Of a DNA stretch of 64,000 nt, positions 10,491 to 19,468 are shown piece after piece. The notes beneath the pieces were generated by a model. That model searched no databases, was not told the DNA's origin, and saw only the letters and a program-made list of their open reading frames with translations. The stretch is from Heterocephalus glaber (lineage: Eukaryota; Chordata; Mammalia; Rodentia; Bathyergidae), in assembly GCF_000247695.1 (NCBI RefSeq), contig NW_004624732.1:24384636-24448635 (forward strand). The letters are read 5' to 3'. The translations under genes were made by a program, and so were the position numbers. Every line of letters starts with the position of its first letter. Within the stretch, counting starts at the first letter, position 1.

Positions 10491-11009
10491 GATAAATCAG
10501 CCACCTTTCTTAGGAGCTACCTAGGAGGCCAATTCCCAGTACATTTGCTTCTTGGGTCCCATTCGCTCTGGGCATTGTCTGCAACAGAAGGAAGATAAGA
10601 TAACATGAAATCACTGGAGGACTGTCATTAAAAACAATTTACATCTGAGTCTTCCACAAATGTGTGCAGCCCATTTCCTTCCTTTGGCACCTCCTCTGTT
10701 ACCCATGACATTATTAATGTTTGAACTTGTCTGAAATGTGTTTTGTGCCTGTGTACTTGATGAGCCTCATTTTGCCAGAAGTCATTTGCAGAGAAGCAAG
10801 TCTCCACTGCCTTTGAATAAACTGAAGATGGATAAGAACAGAGCAGAGGTCCTTTCCTGACAACCTCATGGTAGACAGCCCATGTGGGGGCATTGGGTAG
10901 CAAGCCCCCTACCCCAAATTAGAATAGACAACAAAGGTTTCCATGTAAGTGAGCAAAACCAGTTAGAAGATAAAGTAGAAAAGAAGACCCCAATTATAAG
11001 ACAAAGAAG
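10491..11009. other. Unassigned non-coding stretch
   Basis: Includes a 91-codon minus ORF at 10628-10903 with no recognisable domain. Nothing supports it as a gene. Confidence 0.35.
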
Positions 11010-11155
11010 CCAGGTGTGATGAAGCACAGTAATCCTAGTACTTAGGAGGCAGAGGCAGGAGGATCACCACAAGCAAGTTCAAGGCCAGCCTTGACTACAT
11101 CGTGAGTTCAAGGCCAGCCTGAGCTACATAGCAAGATCCTGTTTCAAAAAACAAA
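11010..11155 (+). mobile_element. B1 SINE with internal duplication
   Basis: Begins GCCAGGTGTGATG and includes AGGCAGAGGCAGGAGGATCA. It carries the segment TGAGTTCAAGGCCAGCCTGAGCTACAT twice in part (AAGTTCAAGGCCAGCCTTGA near 11075 and GAGTTCAAGGCCAGCCTGAG near 11105), the tandem duplication typical of B1. Confidence 0.85.
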
Positions 11156-11157
11156 AC

Positions 11158-11205
11158 ACAGCAAGCACAAGGACCAGAGTTCAATCCCCGGTACCAAAAA
11201 CACCC
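11158..11205 (+). mobile_element. ID-like SINE 3' fragment
   Basis: AGCAAGCACAAGGACCAGAG followed by TTCAATCCCCGGTACC and an A/C tail. The 5' half is absent and it abuts the B1 tail. Confidence 0.75.
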
Positions 11206-11249
11206 ACACCCCCACACAAAGGCAAAATAGGACAAAGAAAGTGAAAGTA

Positions 11250-11335
11250 GAGCTGGAGGCGTAGTCAGTGGTACAGCAATTGCCTAGCATGCATGAAGTC
11301 TTGGGTTTCATCCCCGGCACCTTAGAGAAAAGAAA
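11250..11335 (+). mobile_element. Classical ID-type SINE
   Basis: AGCTGGAGGCGTAGTCAGTG, TGCCTAGCATGCATGAAG and GGTTTCATCCCCGGCACC then an A-rich tail. It has the tRNA-Ala-like anticodon arm AGCATGC. Confidence 0.8.
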
Positions 11336-11671
11336 TAGAGAAAAGGGGGAGTGAAATCTAGAGCATAGACTATCTCATCTTAACTGTTAAAACAAATGCC
11401 AGAACCTAAATGAGAAAAATCATAAGACTCTGGAAACATGCAAAAGTAGATTTGAACACCAAAAAGACATGTATTATTAGACAGAAATGCTCAACATCAT
11501 TGAGTAGTTTGTTCTCCCCAGATTAACAGACTCATTAATGCAATCCAAATAGATTCAGTTAACAATTACCAAGTTCATTTAGATGAAGAAAGACACACCA
11601 ACAGCCAGCAATCCTCCGCAGAAGTAACTGGGGACAGAGGAATGGCCCACCCTTAAAACATAATACTTTTT

Positions 11672-11737
11672 CTTTTTCTTTTTTTGGTACTGGGGATTGA
11701 ACTCAGGACCTTGCCACTGAGCTAATTCCCAGGCCCT
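11672..11737 (-). mobile_element. ID-like SINE with internal deletion
   Basis: GGTACTGGGGATTGAACTCA, then GGACCTTGCCACTGAGCTAA. About 25 bases of the central tRNA-like part are missing. Direct repeats ATAATACTTTTT at 11660-11671 and 11738-11749 show it is a complete insertion. Confidence 0.85.
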
Positions 11738-12179
11738 ATAATACTTTTTTATAGGTTAAAAAAATGGTACTGATGAATGAATAATAAGATTAATGATGTG
11801 AGATACAAAATCCAAAAACAGATTCAACTCTCCATGGAAAGTTAAATTTGGGTAGAGGTGGCATCCTAAATGAGTGGGTGAAAGATGTGCTTTTTAATTA
11901 GCTGCGTTGGGATAACTGGAAACCATACCGAAAAGGAAACTTGGAGCCACACATACTGACACATTGTGTTACATTGTACACCAGCATGAATAAAATTTAG
12001 ATCTCATTGCCCACCAGCATTCATTCCAAATAGATTCATTATTTAGACATAAAAAGTTCAACTGTGCAAATGTCAGGTGGAAGCATGGGCAAATTGCTCT
12101 ACATCCTAGGAATGGGAAGTATTTTACTAGCCAAGACTTGAAATCCAGGAACAAAAATTTTAAAAATGATATTAGATTA

Positions 12180-12238
12180 CTTTTTTTTTTCGTACTGCTG
12201 TGGATGGAACACTGCCACTGATCTCCATCCTCAGCCCT
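12180..12238 (-). mobile_element. Degenerate ID/dID-type SINE
   Basis: Poly-T, GTACTGCTGTGGATGGAACA, CTGCCACTGATCTCCATCC and CAGCCCTC are a decayed reverse ID unit inside old L1 sequence. Confidence 0.55.
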
Positions 12239-13057
12239 CATTTACACTTTTAAAAAGAATATTTAAACACCTTCTTGGGAAATACTAAAAACCCTAAAAA
12301 TGTGAACCCAGGAAAAATATATGCAACTGATTTTTGAAAAAGTTACTATCGCCTGTATATCAAAAGCATCTAAACATACAGGTAAGTTCAACAACCTTAT
12401 ACCAAAAAGTCAATTCTCATTTAAAAAACAAAACCCTGAAAATGGCTCTTCTATGTATGAAAAGATGCTCCAACTTTCTTATAATAAGAGGAATGCAAAT
12501 TAAAACTATTCTAGATACCATTTCTGCCCTGACAAAAATCAAGAGCTTCACAGCATACTCAGAATGAGCAGCAGGAATCTGGCTCTCACACTTGCTGATG
12601 GGAATTCTACCAAGTGGCCAAGCCCTCTGGAGGGAAATTTGGAAAAGCTGCAAAATCCCATATGCATTTGCCCTTTGACCTACTCATTTTACTTCTAGGG
12701 CGAAGGTATCTTAGCTATTACAAGGCATACACAGAAGATGGTTAGTAGCAGCCCTATCCAAAATATCAAAGAAGTAGAAACAGAAACAAATGATAGGAAC
12801 AATGCCAATATACCCTTGTGAGGGCAGATTGAATGAAATATAGCATAGCTTCACAGCGGAGAATTACATGAGTCTAATAAGAAATGAGGAAATATCTTTA
12901 TATGCATTACTAAGTGAAAGAGGCAAAATGCATATTGTTTGTTTTTTTTAAAATGCATATTTTATAACACATTTTTTGTTCAAATGATGTACGTACACAC
13001 ATCAGAAAGAAGATTTTGTTTTGTTTTGGTTTAATTTGATTTGGTTTGACTTGGTTT

Positions 13058-13186
13058 GGTTTTTTTTGAGACAGAGTCTCACTATGTAATTCAGGCTGGA
13101 CTTGAATTGACTGTGTAGCTTAGGCTAATGGCAGACTCGTGGCGATTCTCCTGCCTCAGCCTTCCAAGTGCTAAATTACAGGCCTA
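13058..13186 (-). mobile_element. B1 SINE
   Basis: TTTGAGACAGAGTCTCACTA, TTCAGGCTGGACTTGAATTG and CTCCTGCCTCAGCCTTCCAA in reverse orientation. Upstream is a TTTGGTTTGACTTGG-type tail. Confidence 0.85.
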
Positions 13187-13194
13187 TTTGTATT

Positions 13195-13282
13195 TTTTTT
13201 TTTTTTTTTGGCACAGCAATTGAACTCAGGACCTTGTACTTGCAAGGCAGGTGGTGGCACCACTGAGCTAAATCCCCTGCCC
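13195..13282 (-). mobile_element. ID-like SINE
   Basis: Poly-T, GGCACAGCAATTGAACTCAG, CTTGCAAGGCAGGTGG and GAGCTAAATCCCCTGCC in reverse, at the end of the B1 copy. Confidence 0.88.
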
Positions 13283-13542
13283 TATATTTTTATTTTTAGT
13301 CCATAAAATGTTTTCAAACGTTTTTCCTGTGGGAAAGAAGAGAATAAGACAAAAGCAATGGTGGTGGAAACTAGATTACTTTCTATATATCTTGGGTTTT
13401 TAGAACTGACTTTGGAACATAAAACTATTTTACAAAATAATACATTTTAAATAGTAATACCCAAAATTGAAGGTAAAATAAGACAAATAAACATAAATAT
13501 GTGTGTAGTTAGCAGAAACAAAGATACTAAATATTCTATATA
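13283..13542. other. AT-rich unassigned stretch
   Basis: A/T-rich with many short homopolymers, possibly decayed LINE sequence. No gene is seen. Confidence 0.35.
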
Positions 13543-13947
13543 TGTCTTAGTTACTTTCTTGTTGCTGGAACAAAATACCTGACACTCACAAGTTGAAGGA
13601 GGAAAGGTTATTTTGGCTCACATTTTGTAGAAATTTCAGTCCATAGTCAGTAGGCTCAAAGTTAGGGCAGCATGTCAGAGGGGCACAGCACAGGAGAAAC
13701 AGTCCATGGCAGGGTAAGTAGGAAGCAGCACAGCTTCCCTCTTTCCCTTGTTATTCCAGCCAGGCTACAAGCCACCCACATCCAGGGTGGGTCTTCCCTC
13801 TTCAGTAAATTCATCAACCACACCCAGAACTATGCTAAACCAATCAGCACACTAATCTAGTATCACACACCCATGATCCAATCACTCCCAAAAGCCCCAC
13901 CTATAAAGACATGAGGCTTGGGGGGGGCATCTATATATAAACCATAA
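13543..13947 (-). mobile_element. MaLR-like solo LTR
   Basis: Starts TGTCTTAGTTACTTTCTTG, then AATACCTGACAC, GGTTATTTTGGCTCACATT, TTTCAGTCCATAGTCAG, GCACAGCACAGGAGAAACAG, CCACACCCAGAACTATGC and AAAGCCCCACCTATAAAG, and ends near AAACCATAAAGA. It is the same family as 14615-14870 and 55901-56333. Confidence 0.8.
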
Positions 13948-14391
13948 AGATATGACTTAAAAATACATAATAATTTGACCACATCTCCTGAAGGGACATG
14001 CCTTTGGGACAGAAAGAATTAGAAGGGTTGGGGGAGGGAGAGAAATTGTTTCCAGGAATTATATAGTGGGTAGAATGTTGGTATTGATACCAAATATATA
14101 GTATGGAATAATGCATGTGAGTTTATTATGCCAATATCATTGAAAACTAGGATATTTCAGCATTGGAGAAAAGAGGCACAGATGTAGAAGTAACAAAGAT
14201 AAATAAAATCTATGGTACTGAATTTAAGTTAGAAACATTATAAACTCATGAATATTTTATCTTTTTTAAAAAATTGTATTTCTTGACTCCACTGAAAAAT
14301 ACTAAAAACAATAACCAACCCAACAACAATGAGTACCCTGAAAATCTAAAATTTGACATCTAAATACCATTTCCTCTTATAAAGAACCGGA
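13948..14391. other. AT-rich unassigned stretch
   Basis: A/T-rich text without open frames. It may be old LINE sequence, but I cannot assign it. Confidence 0.35.
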
Positions 14392-14560
14392 GCTCTGCCA
14401 GGCCTGGTGGCACACTCCTATAATCCCAGCACTCTCAAAGGCTGAGGCAGGAAGATCGAAAATTCAAGCCCAGCCCAGAAAACAGCAACTTAGCAAAATC
14501 TAGTCTCAAAATGAAGATTTAAAAAGGAATAGGGATGTAGCTCAGTTCAAAGGCCCCAAA
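14392..14560 (+). mobile_element. B1-dID composite SINE
   Basis: GCCAGGCCTGGTGGCACACT, AATCCCAGCACTCTCAAAGG and AGGCAGGAAGATCG (B1 part), then AGGGATGTAGCTCAG (ID part, truncated). Confidence 0.75.
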
Positions 14561-14575
14561 ATGAAAAGGGGGTGG

Positions 14576-14906
14576 GGCCTGAGGATGTTGCTCAGCGGTA
14601 TTTGTGTAGCACATTGTCTTAGTTACTTTTCTCATTTCTGAGACAAAATACTGGACACCCAAAGTTAAAGGAGGAAAGGTTTATTTAGCTCCCAGTTTGT
14701 AGAGGTTTCAGTCCATAATTGGCTGGCTCCAAGGCAGGGTGTCATGGCAGACTGGCATTGAAGAGGAGAAACAATCCTAGGATCATATACTCTAGGTGCA
14801 GCCATGTCTCAAAAGCCCCACCTATGACTGCATGAGGCTTTGAGGGGATATCAAGACACAAGCCGTAGCACACATGGACATGTTCAGTCCTCAGTATCAC
14901 TAAAAG
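14576..14906 (+). mobile_element. ID-type SINE split by an LTR
   Basis: The 5' part is at 14576-14614 (TGAGGATGTTGCTCAGCGG). The 3' part is at 14876-14906 (GGACATGTTCAGTCCTCAGT). The LTR at 14615-14870 separates the halves. Rejoining them gives a normal classical ID layout. Confidence 0.75.
14615..14870 (-). mobile_element. MaLR-like solo LTR with 5-bp duplication
   Basis: A 256-base element starting TGTCTTAGTTACTTTTC and ending AAGCCGTAGCA. CACAT flanks it perfectly at 14610-14614 and 14871-14875. TG..CA ends with a 5-bp duplication are the hallmark of LTR integration. It is shorter than its relatives, so it has an internal deletion. Confidence 0.85.
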
Positions 14907-15094
14907 AAAAAAGAGTTAAAGAATGAGAACTTCTCAGAGAAATGATTAGATCTTGGGAAGAAACTGTCCAAGAGAAACCTGTTATTGAACTAAGTGCCTC
15001 CGTTCTTCCAAAATTTATGTGTTCACATCTCAGCACCCAATGTGATAATATTTCGAGCAGGGGCCTTTGAGAAGTGATTAGGTTTATTTTTATT

Positions 15095-15197
15095 TATTTA
15101 TATTTTTACTTTTTTGGAGACAAGGTCTATGTTGCCCAGGCTGGCGTGGTCTTGAACTTGTGATCCTCCTACCTTAGCCACCCCAGTAGCTGGGATT
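15095..15197 (-). mobile_element. B1-type SINE fragment
   Basis: TTTTTGGAGACAAGGTCTAT, GTTGCCCAGGCTGG and AGCCACCCCAGTAGCTGGGA in reverse. Confidence 0.75.
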
Positions 15198-15520
15198 GTG
15201 ATTAGGTCTAGAGGGATGGGTCTACCTGCCTCTTCTCACCCAGTGTCTCTATGCACAGTGCCGAGGAGAGGCTGTGTGGGCACACAGCACAAAGGCAGCT
15301 GCTTACAAGAGGCCCCACTTAAGAACAAACCTGCTGGCACCTCCACCTGGACCACCCAGCCTCACACAGTGAGGAACAAATGACAGTGTTTCAGCCCCCC
15401 AGTCTAGGCTTTTCTTACAGCAGCCTGAGCTAAAACAGAACCCAGAACATGGTCATGTCAGAAAGGTGTGGGCAGCATCAAACACATCCATAATTATGTC
15501 AGAGGACTCCGGATGCATTC
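15198..15520. other. Unassigned; possible decayed LTR
   Basis: The stretch around 15000-15060 and 15190-15440 (ACATCTCAGCACCCAATGTG, ATTAGGTCTAGAGGGATGGG, TTTCTTACAGCAGCCTGAGC) resembles plus-orientation MLT1/MaLR sequence interrupted by the B1 at 15095. It is too decayed to define ends. Confidence 0.45.
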
Positions 15521-15531
15521 AAAGGATTTCC

Positions 15532-15626
15532 GGGCCCAGGGATTTAGCTCAGTGGTGCCACCACCTGCCTTGCAAGCGCAAGGTACTGATTTCGATTCCG
15601 GATACCAGAAAACAAAAAACAAAAAA
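15532..15626 (+). mobile_element. ID-like SINE
   Basis: GGGCCCAGGGATTTAGCTC, CTTGCAAGCGCAAGG and TTCGATTCCGGATACC then an A-rich tail. Perfect direct repeat AAAGGATTTCC at 15521-15531 and 15627-15637. Confidence 0.93.
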
Positions 15627-15704
15627 AAAGGATTTCCCCCACCAACTATGAGATATGTGCGTTTCCATGAGACTAATAATGCCAATGAATTAAAACACAT
15701 CAAG

Positions 15705-15915
15705 TCAGGTGTGGTGGCACATGCCTGTAATCCTTGCTACTTGGATAGCTGAGGCATGAAGATCTCTACTTTGAGACAGTTTGGGCAACTTGGCAAGGTC
15801 CTATCTGAAATTAAAAATAAAAAGGGCTAGAGATGTAGCTCAGTGGTAGAGCTCTTGCTTAGCATGCACAAGAACCTTAGCTTTAATCTCTAGCACCACC
15901 AAAAAAAAAAAAAAG
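15705..15915 (+). mobile_element. B1-dID composite SINE
   Basis: TCAGGTGTGGTGGCACATGC and TGTAATCCTTGCTACTTGG (B1 part), then AGGGCTAGAGATGTAGCTCA, TTGCTTAGCATGCACAAGAA and an A tail (ID part). Confidence 0.85.
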
Positions 15916-15987
15916 GCAACAAATATGCTTAGAAACATCAAATGGTACCCTATTTGTCTGAGCAATTTTTATATGTCAGTTAAAAAA

Positions 15988-16092
15988 TTAAAACAGCTGG
16001 CATTGTAGCTCAGTAGTAAAGCACTTGCCTAGCATGAGTAAGCCCCTGAGTTTAATCCCTAGCACTGCAAACAATAATAATAATAATAAATA
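15988..16092 (+). mobile_element. Classical ID-type SINE with (AAT)n tail
   Basis: AGCTGGCATTGTAGCTCAGT, TTGCCTAGCATGAGTAAGC and TTTAATCCCTAGCACTGC then (AAT)n. Confidence 0.85.
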
Positions 16093-16186
16093 AAAATTAC
16101 ATTAAAATATGTTTAAATCCATATATATATAAAGATATTCAGAAAAATCCCAACTCACTGATTTTCTTGGACCTATGCTGTTCTTT

Positions 16187-16278
16187 TTGTTTGTTTGTTT
16201 TGGTACCAGGGATCGAACTCAGGACCTTGCGGTTGCAAGGCAGGTGTGACACCACTGAGCTAAATGCTTGGCCCAAAC
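16187..16278 (-). mobile_element. ID-like SINE
   Basis: GGTACCAGGGATCGAACTCA, GCGGTTGCAAGGCAGG and GAGCTAAATGCTTGGCCC in reverse. Direct repeat C(C/T)ATGCTGTTCTTT at 16173-16186 and 16279-16292. It inserted at the left edge of the hAT element. Confidence 0.92.
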
Positions 16279-16382
16279 CCATGCTGTTCTTTACAATACC
16301 CAATAGCAAGCAGTATGTGGCTACTGAGTACTTCAAGTGTGCCAAGGCCAACTGAGGAGCTAAATTTTTATTTTATTCATTT

Positions 16383-16527
16383 GTTCCTTGATTTTGTTTA
16401 TTTGTTTTTTGTTTTTTTGGTTTTTGGGACAGGGTCTCACTATGCAACCCAGGCTGGCTTTGAACTCACAGATCCTCCTGCCTCAGCTTTCCAAGTACTA
16501 GGATTACAAGCATGTGCCACCACACCT
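16383..16527 (-). mobile_element. B1 SINE
   Basis: GGGACAGGGTCTCACTATGC, CAACCCAGGCTGGCTTTGAA and CATGTGCCACCACACCTGAC in reverse. It is well preserved. Confidence 0.9.
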
Positions 16528-16539
16528 GACATTTTCATT

Positions 16540-16718
16540 GATTTGGGTAGTACTGGGGATTGAACCTAGGGACTTCACTCTGAGCTGTATTCCCAATACT
16601 TTCTTTTAAATGTTATTTTAAGACAGCATCTCACTAAGTTGCTAAATTACCCAGGCTGGGCTCAAGCTTTTGATTCCCTTGCCTCAGCCTCCAAGAGCAC
16701 TGGGGTTACAGGCTTATT
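16540..16718 (-). mobile_element. B1-dID composite SINE
   Basis: The reverse ID part GTACTGGGGATTGAACCTAG and TGAGCTGTATTCCCAATAC is followed by the reverse B1 part AAGACAGCATCTCACTAAG and GCCTCAGCCTCCAAGAGC. Confidence 0.8.
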
Positions 16719-16849
16719 TTAAATGTAAAATGGGGTATCTAATTCAATCACTGGAAACCTTTTGGGCGTGTCCAGAACAACTTGGATATGTGAATCTGTG
16801 TTTTCTGCTATAAATTTTGTAATATCTAAATGAAAGTCAAGTTGTTTTG

Positions 16850-17005
16850 TTTTGTTTTTTGTTGTTGTTCCTTTTTTCTTCTGGGAAATACATAGCTCTC
16901 ACTCTGTTGCCCACACTGTTCCCAAACCCCCTGGCTCAAGTGACCTTTCTACCTCTTCCTCCTGAGTAGATGGGGTACACATCTGTGTCCTGTGCTAAGT
17001 GGGCT
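16850..17005 (-). mobile_element. Decayed B1-type SINE
   Basis: CTCACTCTGTTGCCCACACT, CTGGCTCAAGTGACC and CCTCCTGAGTAGATGG in reverse, with a GTTTTGTTTT tail. Confidence 0.6.
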
Positions 17006-17036
17006 CAAGTATTTTTTAGGAAAATTCAACATTTGA

Positions 17037-17175
17037 GATAGGCGTGGTGGCACATGCCTGTGATCCCAACACCAGGGAAGCTGAGGTAGGAGGATCTGTG
17101 AGTTTGAAGCCAGCCTGAGGTACATAGTGAGTTCAAGGCTGAACTGCAGAGTGAGACCTTGTCTCAAAAAACCAA
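17037..17175 (+). mobile_element. B1 SINE
   Basis: GATAGGCGTGGTGGCACATG, GTGATCCCAACACC, GGTACATAGTGAGTTCAAGG and GTGAGACCTTGTCTCAAAAA. Confidence 0.9.
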
Positions 17176-17487
17176 AACATTGACATCCAAATTGAGTGTA
17201 AAATACACACTGCGTTTCAAAGACTGAATAGAAAAAAATAAAAGATGTATTTTGTTAATATTTTTACATTGGTGACATGTTGGAATGATGATATTTTGAA
17301 GATACTGAGTTAAATAAAACATTAGATAAATTTCACTTGTTTCTTTTTCATTTTTTAACATGGCCAACAAGACCATTTTTAATTGCATTTGTGGCTGGCA
17401 TTTATTTCTATTGCACAATATTGTCTTACAGGATGCTATCGTCCTTTTGATATTTGGAAAATAAAAGGGAAAAAAATCAACCATTAG

Positions 17488-17565
17488 GCCTGGGGTGTGG
17501 CTCAGTGAGAGAGTGCTTGCCTAGCATGCACATGGCCTGGGTTCCACCCACAATGCTGCAAAGGA
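17488..17565 (+). mobile_element. Classical ID-type SINE
   Basis: GGCCTGGGGTGTGGCTCAGT, GCCTAGCATGCACATGGCC and GGTTCCACCCACAATGCTGC. Confidence 0.85.
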
Positions 17566-17649
17566 AAGAATCAAACATTTGTCTCACTTTTCTTATACCA
17601 TCTTTACCTTGGAGTCACTAGTTGATAAAGGTAAGTTTTTCCTTTTAGA

Positions 17650-17810
17650 TGAACTACTAGCTTGTGGCTTGGTGTGTGCCTGTAATCCTTGCTACTGGGG
17701 AAGCTGAAGCAGGATGATTCCAAATTCGTGCACGCTGGGGATGGATCCCACAGCCTCACCCATTCAAAACAGGGGCTCCACTATTGAGCTACACGCCAGC
17801 CTTGGGCTAG
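17650..17810. mobile_element. B1 fragment (+) joined to reverse ID fragment
   Basis: The B1 5' half runs TAGCTTGTGGCTTGGTGTGT to TGAAGCAGGATGATTCC. A reverse ID-like unit follows (GCTGGGGATGGATCCCACAG, CTATTGAGCTACACGCCAGC). Each is truncated. Confidence 0.6.
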
Positions 17811-18637
17811 TTTTTAAGAGTCCTGATCTCTGTTAGAGATCAACATTGAAATACGTATCTGGCGTTGGCTTCCAAATGATAAGGGATCAAGGGCATGGAT
17901 GGCAATAGAGAGGAAATAAGGTCAGCCATGCATTGATCATTATTAACCCTGAATGATGGGCTCACGGGGTTTATGATACTTCTTTTTGTGCCTCAAATAC
18001 TTTCCCTGACCCCTCTAGATAGAATGAGGCCCTTCGAAGAATGCATAGCAGTTACATTATGTTGGTGATATCTGGGTCTCTGTTCCCACCGCTGCCCTCC
18101 CACCCTGCTGATCCCTTTGGCTTCTGAAAGCAAGGTCCTGTTAGAATTCAGCTCTGGTCCCCCAGCCTGAAGCATGGTGCTCGCCGCTCTCAGGTCCATG
18201 TGCTTGCTGAGTGAATACACAGACTGCCCACTCTGAGTGGACCCCCATCTTGACCACACCCACTCTGGCTGTCACCTTCCTCCGGCTACAGTGTGTGATG
18301 CATCCTGCCTGTCATAGCTTATCCTGCTCTGATCTAGAAAACTTCTCTTCGCTGCCTGGCTAAGGGGGAAGTACTGCATTCCAGGCCTGACCAGAGCCTG
18401 AAATTCCAAAAACAGGGTATGGTGCCTTTTACTAAATGTCCAGGGTGGCAACAAAGAGTAAGGAAAAGTTAAAGGCAGTGCTGGGCCTGCAGGTCCTGAA
18501 GCCAGTGGTGTTGTCTCATTTTCTTTGTATCTTCATTTCCTGGATGGACCCCTTGTGGGTGTTAAGCAGATGAAGGAGGAAAAAGCCAATGACCTGCTTC
18601 TGATATTTCATCACTCTGAACCACGGGTGAATGAAGA
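17811..18637. other. Unassigned non-coding stretch
   Basis: About 830 bases with no recognised repeat. The minus ORFs (17993-18259 and 18272-18454) are short and have no recognisable domain. Confidence 0.35.
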
Positions 18638-18737
18638 TCGCTGTTATGCTCTGAATATTTATGCTGCCCCATTGATTTATGTTGAAACTTAATCCCCAAA
18701 GCTACAGTATTAACAGATGGGGGCTTCAAGAGGTCCC

Positions 18738-19109
18738 TGCCATATTTAGATCTGTGTCTCCCCAAAAGCCCATATTTTAAGACTTGGTCCCCAGCCTGTG
18801 GCACCTTTGGATAGAACCTTTAGGAGATGGGACCTAGTAGGAGGGAGTTAGGTCACTGGGGTTGTGGCCTGGAGGGGATATTAGAACCCCGATCCCTTGC
18901 CTTCCTCTTCCTCTGCCTCCCTGCTGCAGTGAACTAAGCAGCAGCCCCTGCCACATGTGTCCGCCATAATGGGCTGCCTCCTCACAAGCCTGCAGCCATG
19001 GGGCTAGGAGACCATGGGCTGAACCCTCCCAGACCAGGAGAACCAATAAAGCTTTCCTTCATACAAATTGACTATTTAGGCATTTCATCACAGCAACTGG
19101 AAGCTAACA
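18738..19109 (+). mobile_element. MaLR-like LTR nested in an older LTR
   Basis: Starts TGCCATATTTAGATCTGTGT and contains AAGACTTGGTCCCCAGCC, GGGACCTAGTAGGAGG, a CAATAAAGC polyadenylation-type signal near 19025, and ends GGAAGCTAACA. GTCCC (18733-18737) and GTCTC (19110-19114) flank it, a 5-bp duplication with one difference. Confidence 0.75.
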
Positions 19110-19231
19110 GTCTCGTAGGTCATGAGGGTGTAACCATTGTGAATGGAATTAGTTCCCTTATAAAAGAGAGTCAAGAGAGAGCTCCGTCCTTTCTGTCAAA
19201 AAAGAGCACATAAAAGATGCCATCTATGATT

Positions 19232-19311
19232 TTTTTCTGGTACCAGGGATCAAACTCAGAACTTTGCACTTGTGAGGCAGGTGTGGCACCACTGAACTAC
19301 ATCCCTGGCCC
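19232..19311 (-). mobile_element. ID-like SINE
   Basis: GGTACCAGGGATCAAACTC, CTTGTGAGGCAGGTGTGG and GAACTACATCCCTGGCCC in reverse. Direct repeat ATGCCAT(C/G)TATGATT at 19217-19231 and 19312-19326. Confidence 0.92.
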
Positions 19312-19468
19312 ATGCCATGTATGATTAATGGGTCTCATCAGACATCTTATCTGCCAGCACTTTGATTTTGGACTTCCCAGCCCCCAGAACTGTGACAAAT
19401 CTCCTTCTGTTGTTCATAAATTACTCAGTCTAAGACATTTTGTTACAGCAGTCTGAGCTGATTAAGAT

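Larger units (their letters stand above)
11340..12960 (+). mobile_element. Old L1 fragment (ORF2 3' part to tail)
   Basis: Plus-strand text such as CAACATCATTGAGTAG..., AACAGACTCATTAATGCAAT, AGGAATGCAAATTAAAAC, CTGATGGGAATTCTACCAAG and GGAAATTTGGAAAAGC follows L1 ORF2 and 3' sequence, as does the later AATATCAAAGAAGTAGAAAC. It is heavily decayed, with only short open segments, and an ID SINE at 11672-11737 interrupts it. Confidence 0.75.
16279..17435. mobile_element. Ancient hAT DNA transposon split by SINEs
   Basis: Four separated blocks follow one mammalian hAT (Charlie/MER1-group) consensus I recall. These are TACCCAATAGCA...GTGGCTACTGAGTACTTCAA (16290-16350), ACAACTTGGATATGTGAATC (16780-16800), AGTGTAAAATACACACTG with TTTCAAAGACTGAATAG (17190-17230), and ACATGTTGGAATGATGATAT to ATTTCTATTGCACAATATTG (17275-17430). 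Three or four B1/B1-dID SINEs separate the blocks. No transposase frame survives. The family name is uncertain. Confidence 0.7.
18638..19468 (+). mobile_element. MLT1/MaLR-type LTR, host of two insertions
   Basis: The left part is at 18638-18737 (GTTATGCTCTGAATATTTAT, TTGAAACTTAATCCCCAAAG). The right part is at 19115-19468 (GTCATGAGGGTGTAACCATT, CCCTTATAAAAGAGAGTC, TGGACTTCCCAGCCCCCAGA, TTGTTACAGCAGTCTGAGC). Another LTR (18738-19109) and an ID SINE (19232-19311) interrupt it. Confidence 0.8.
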
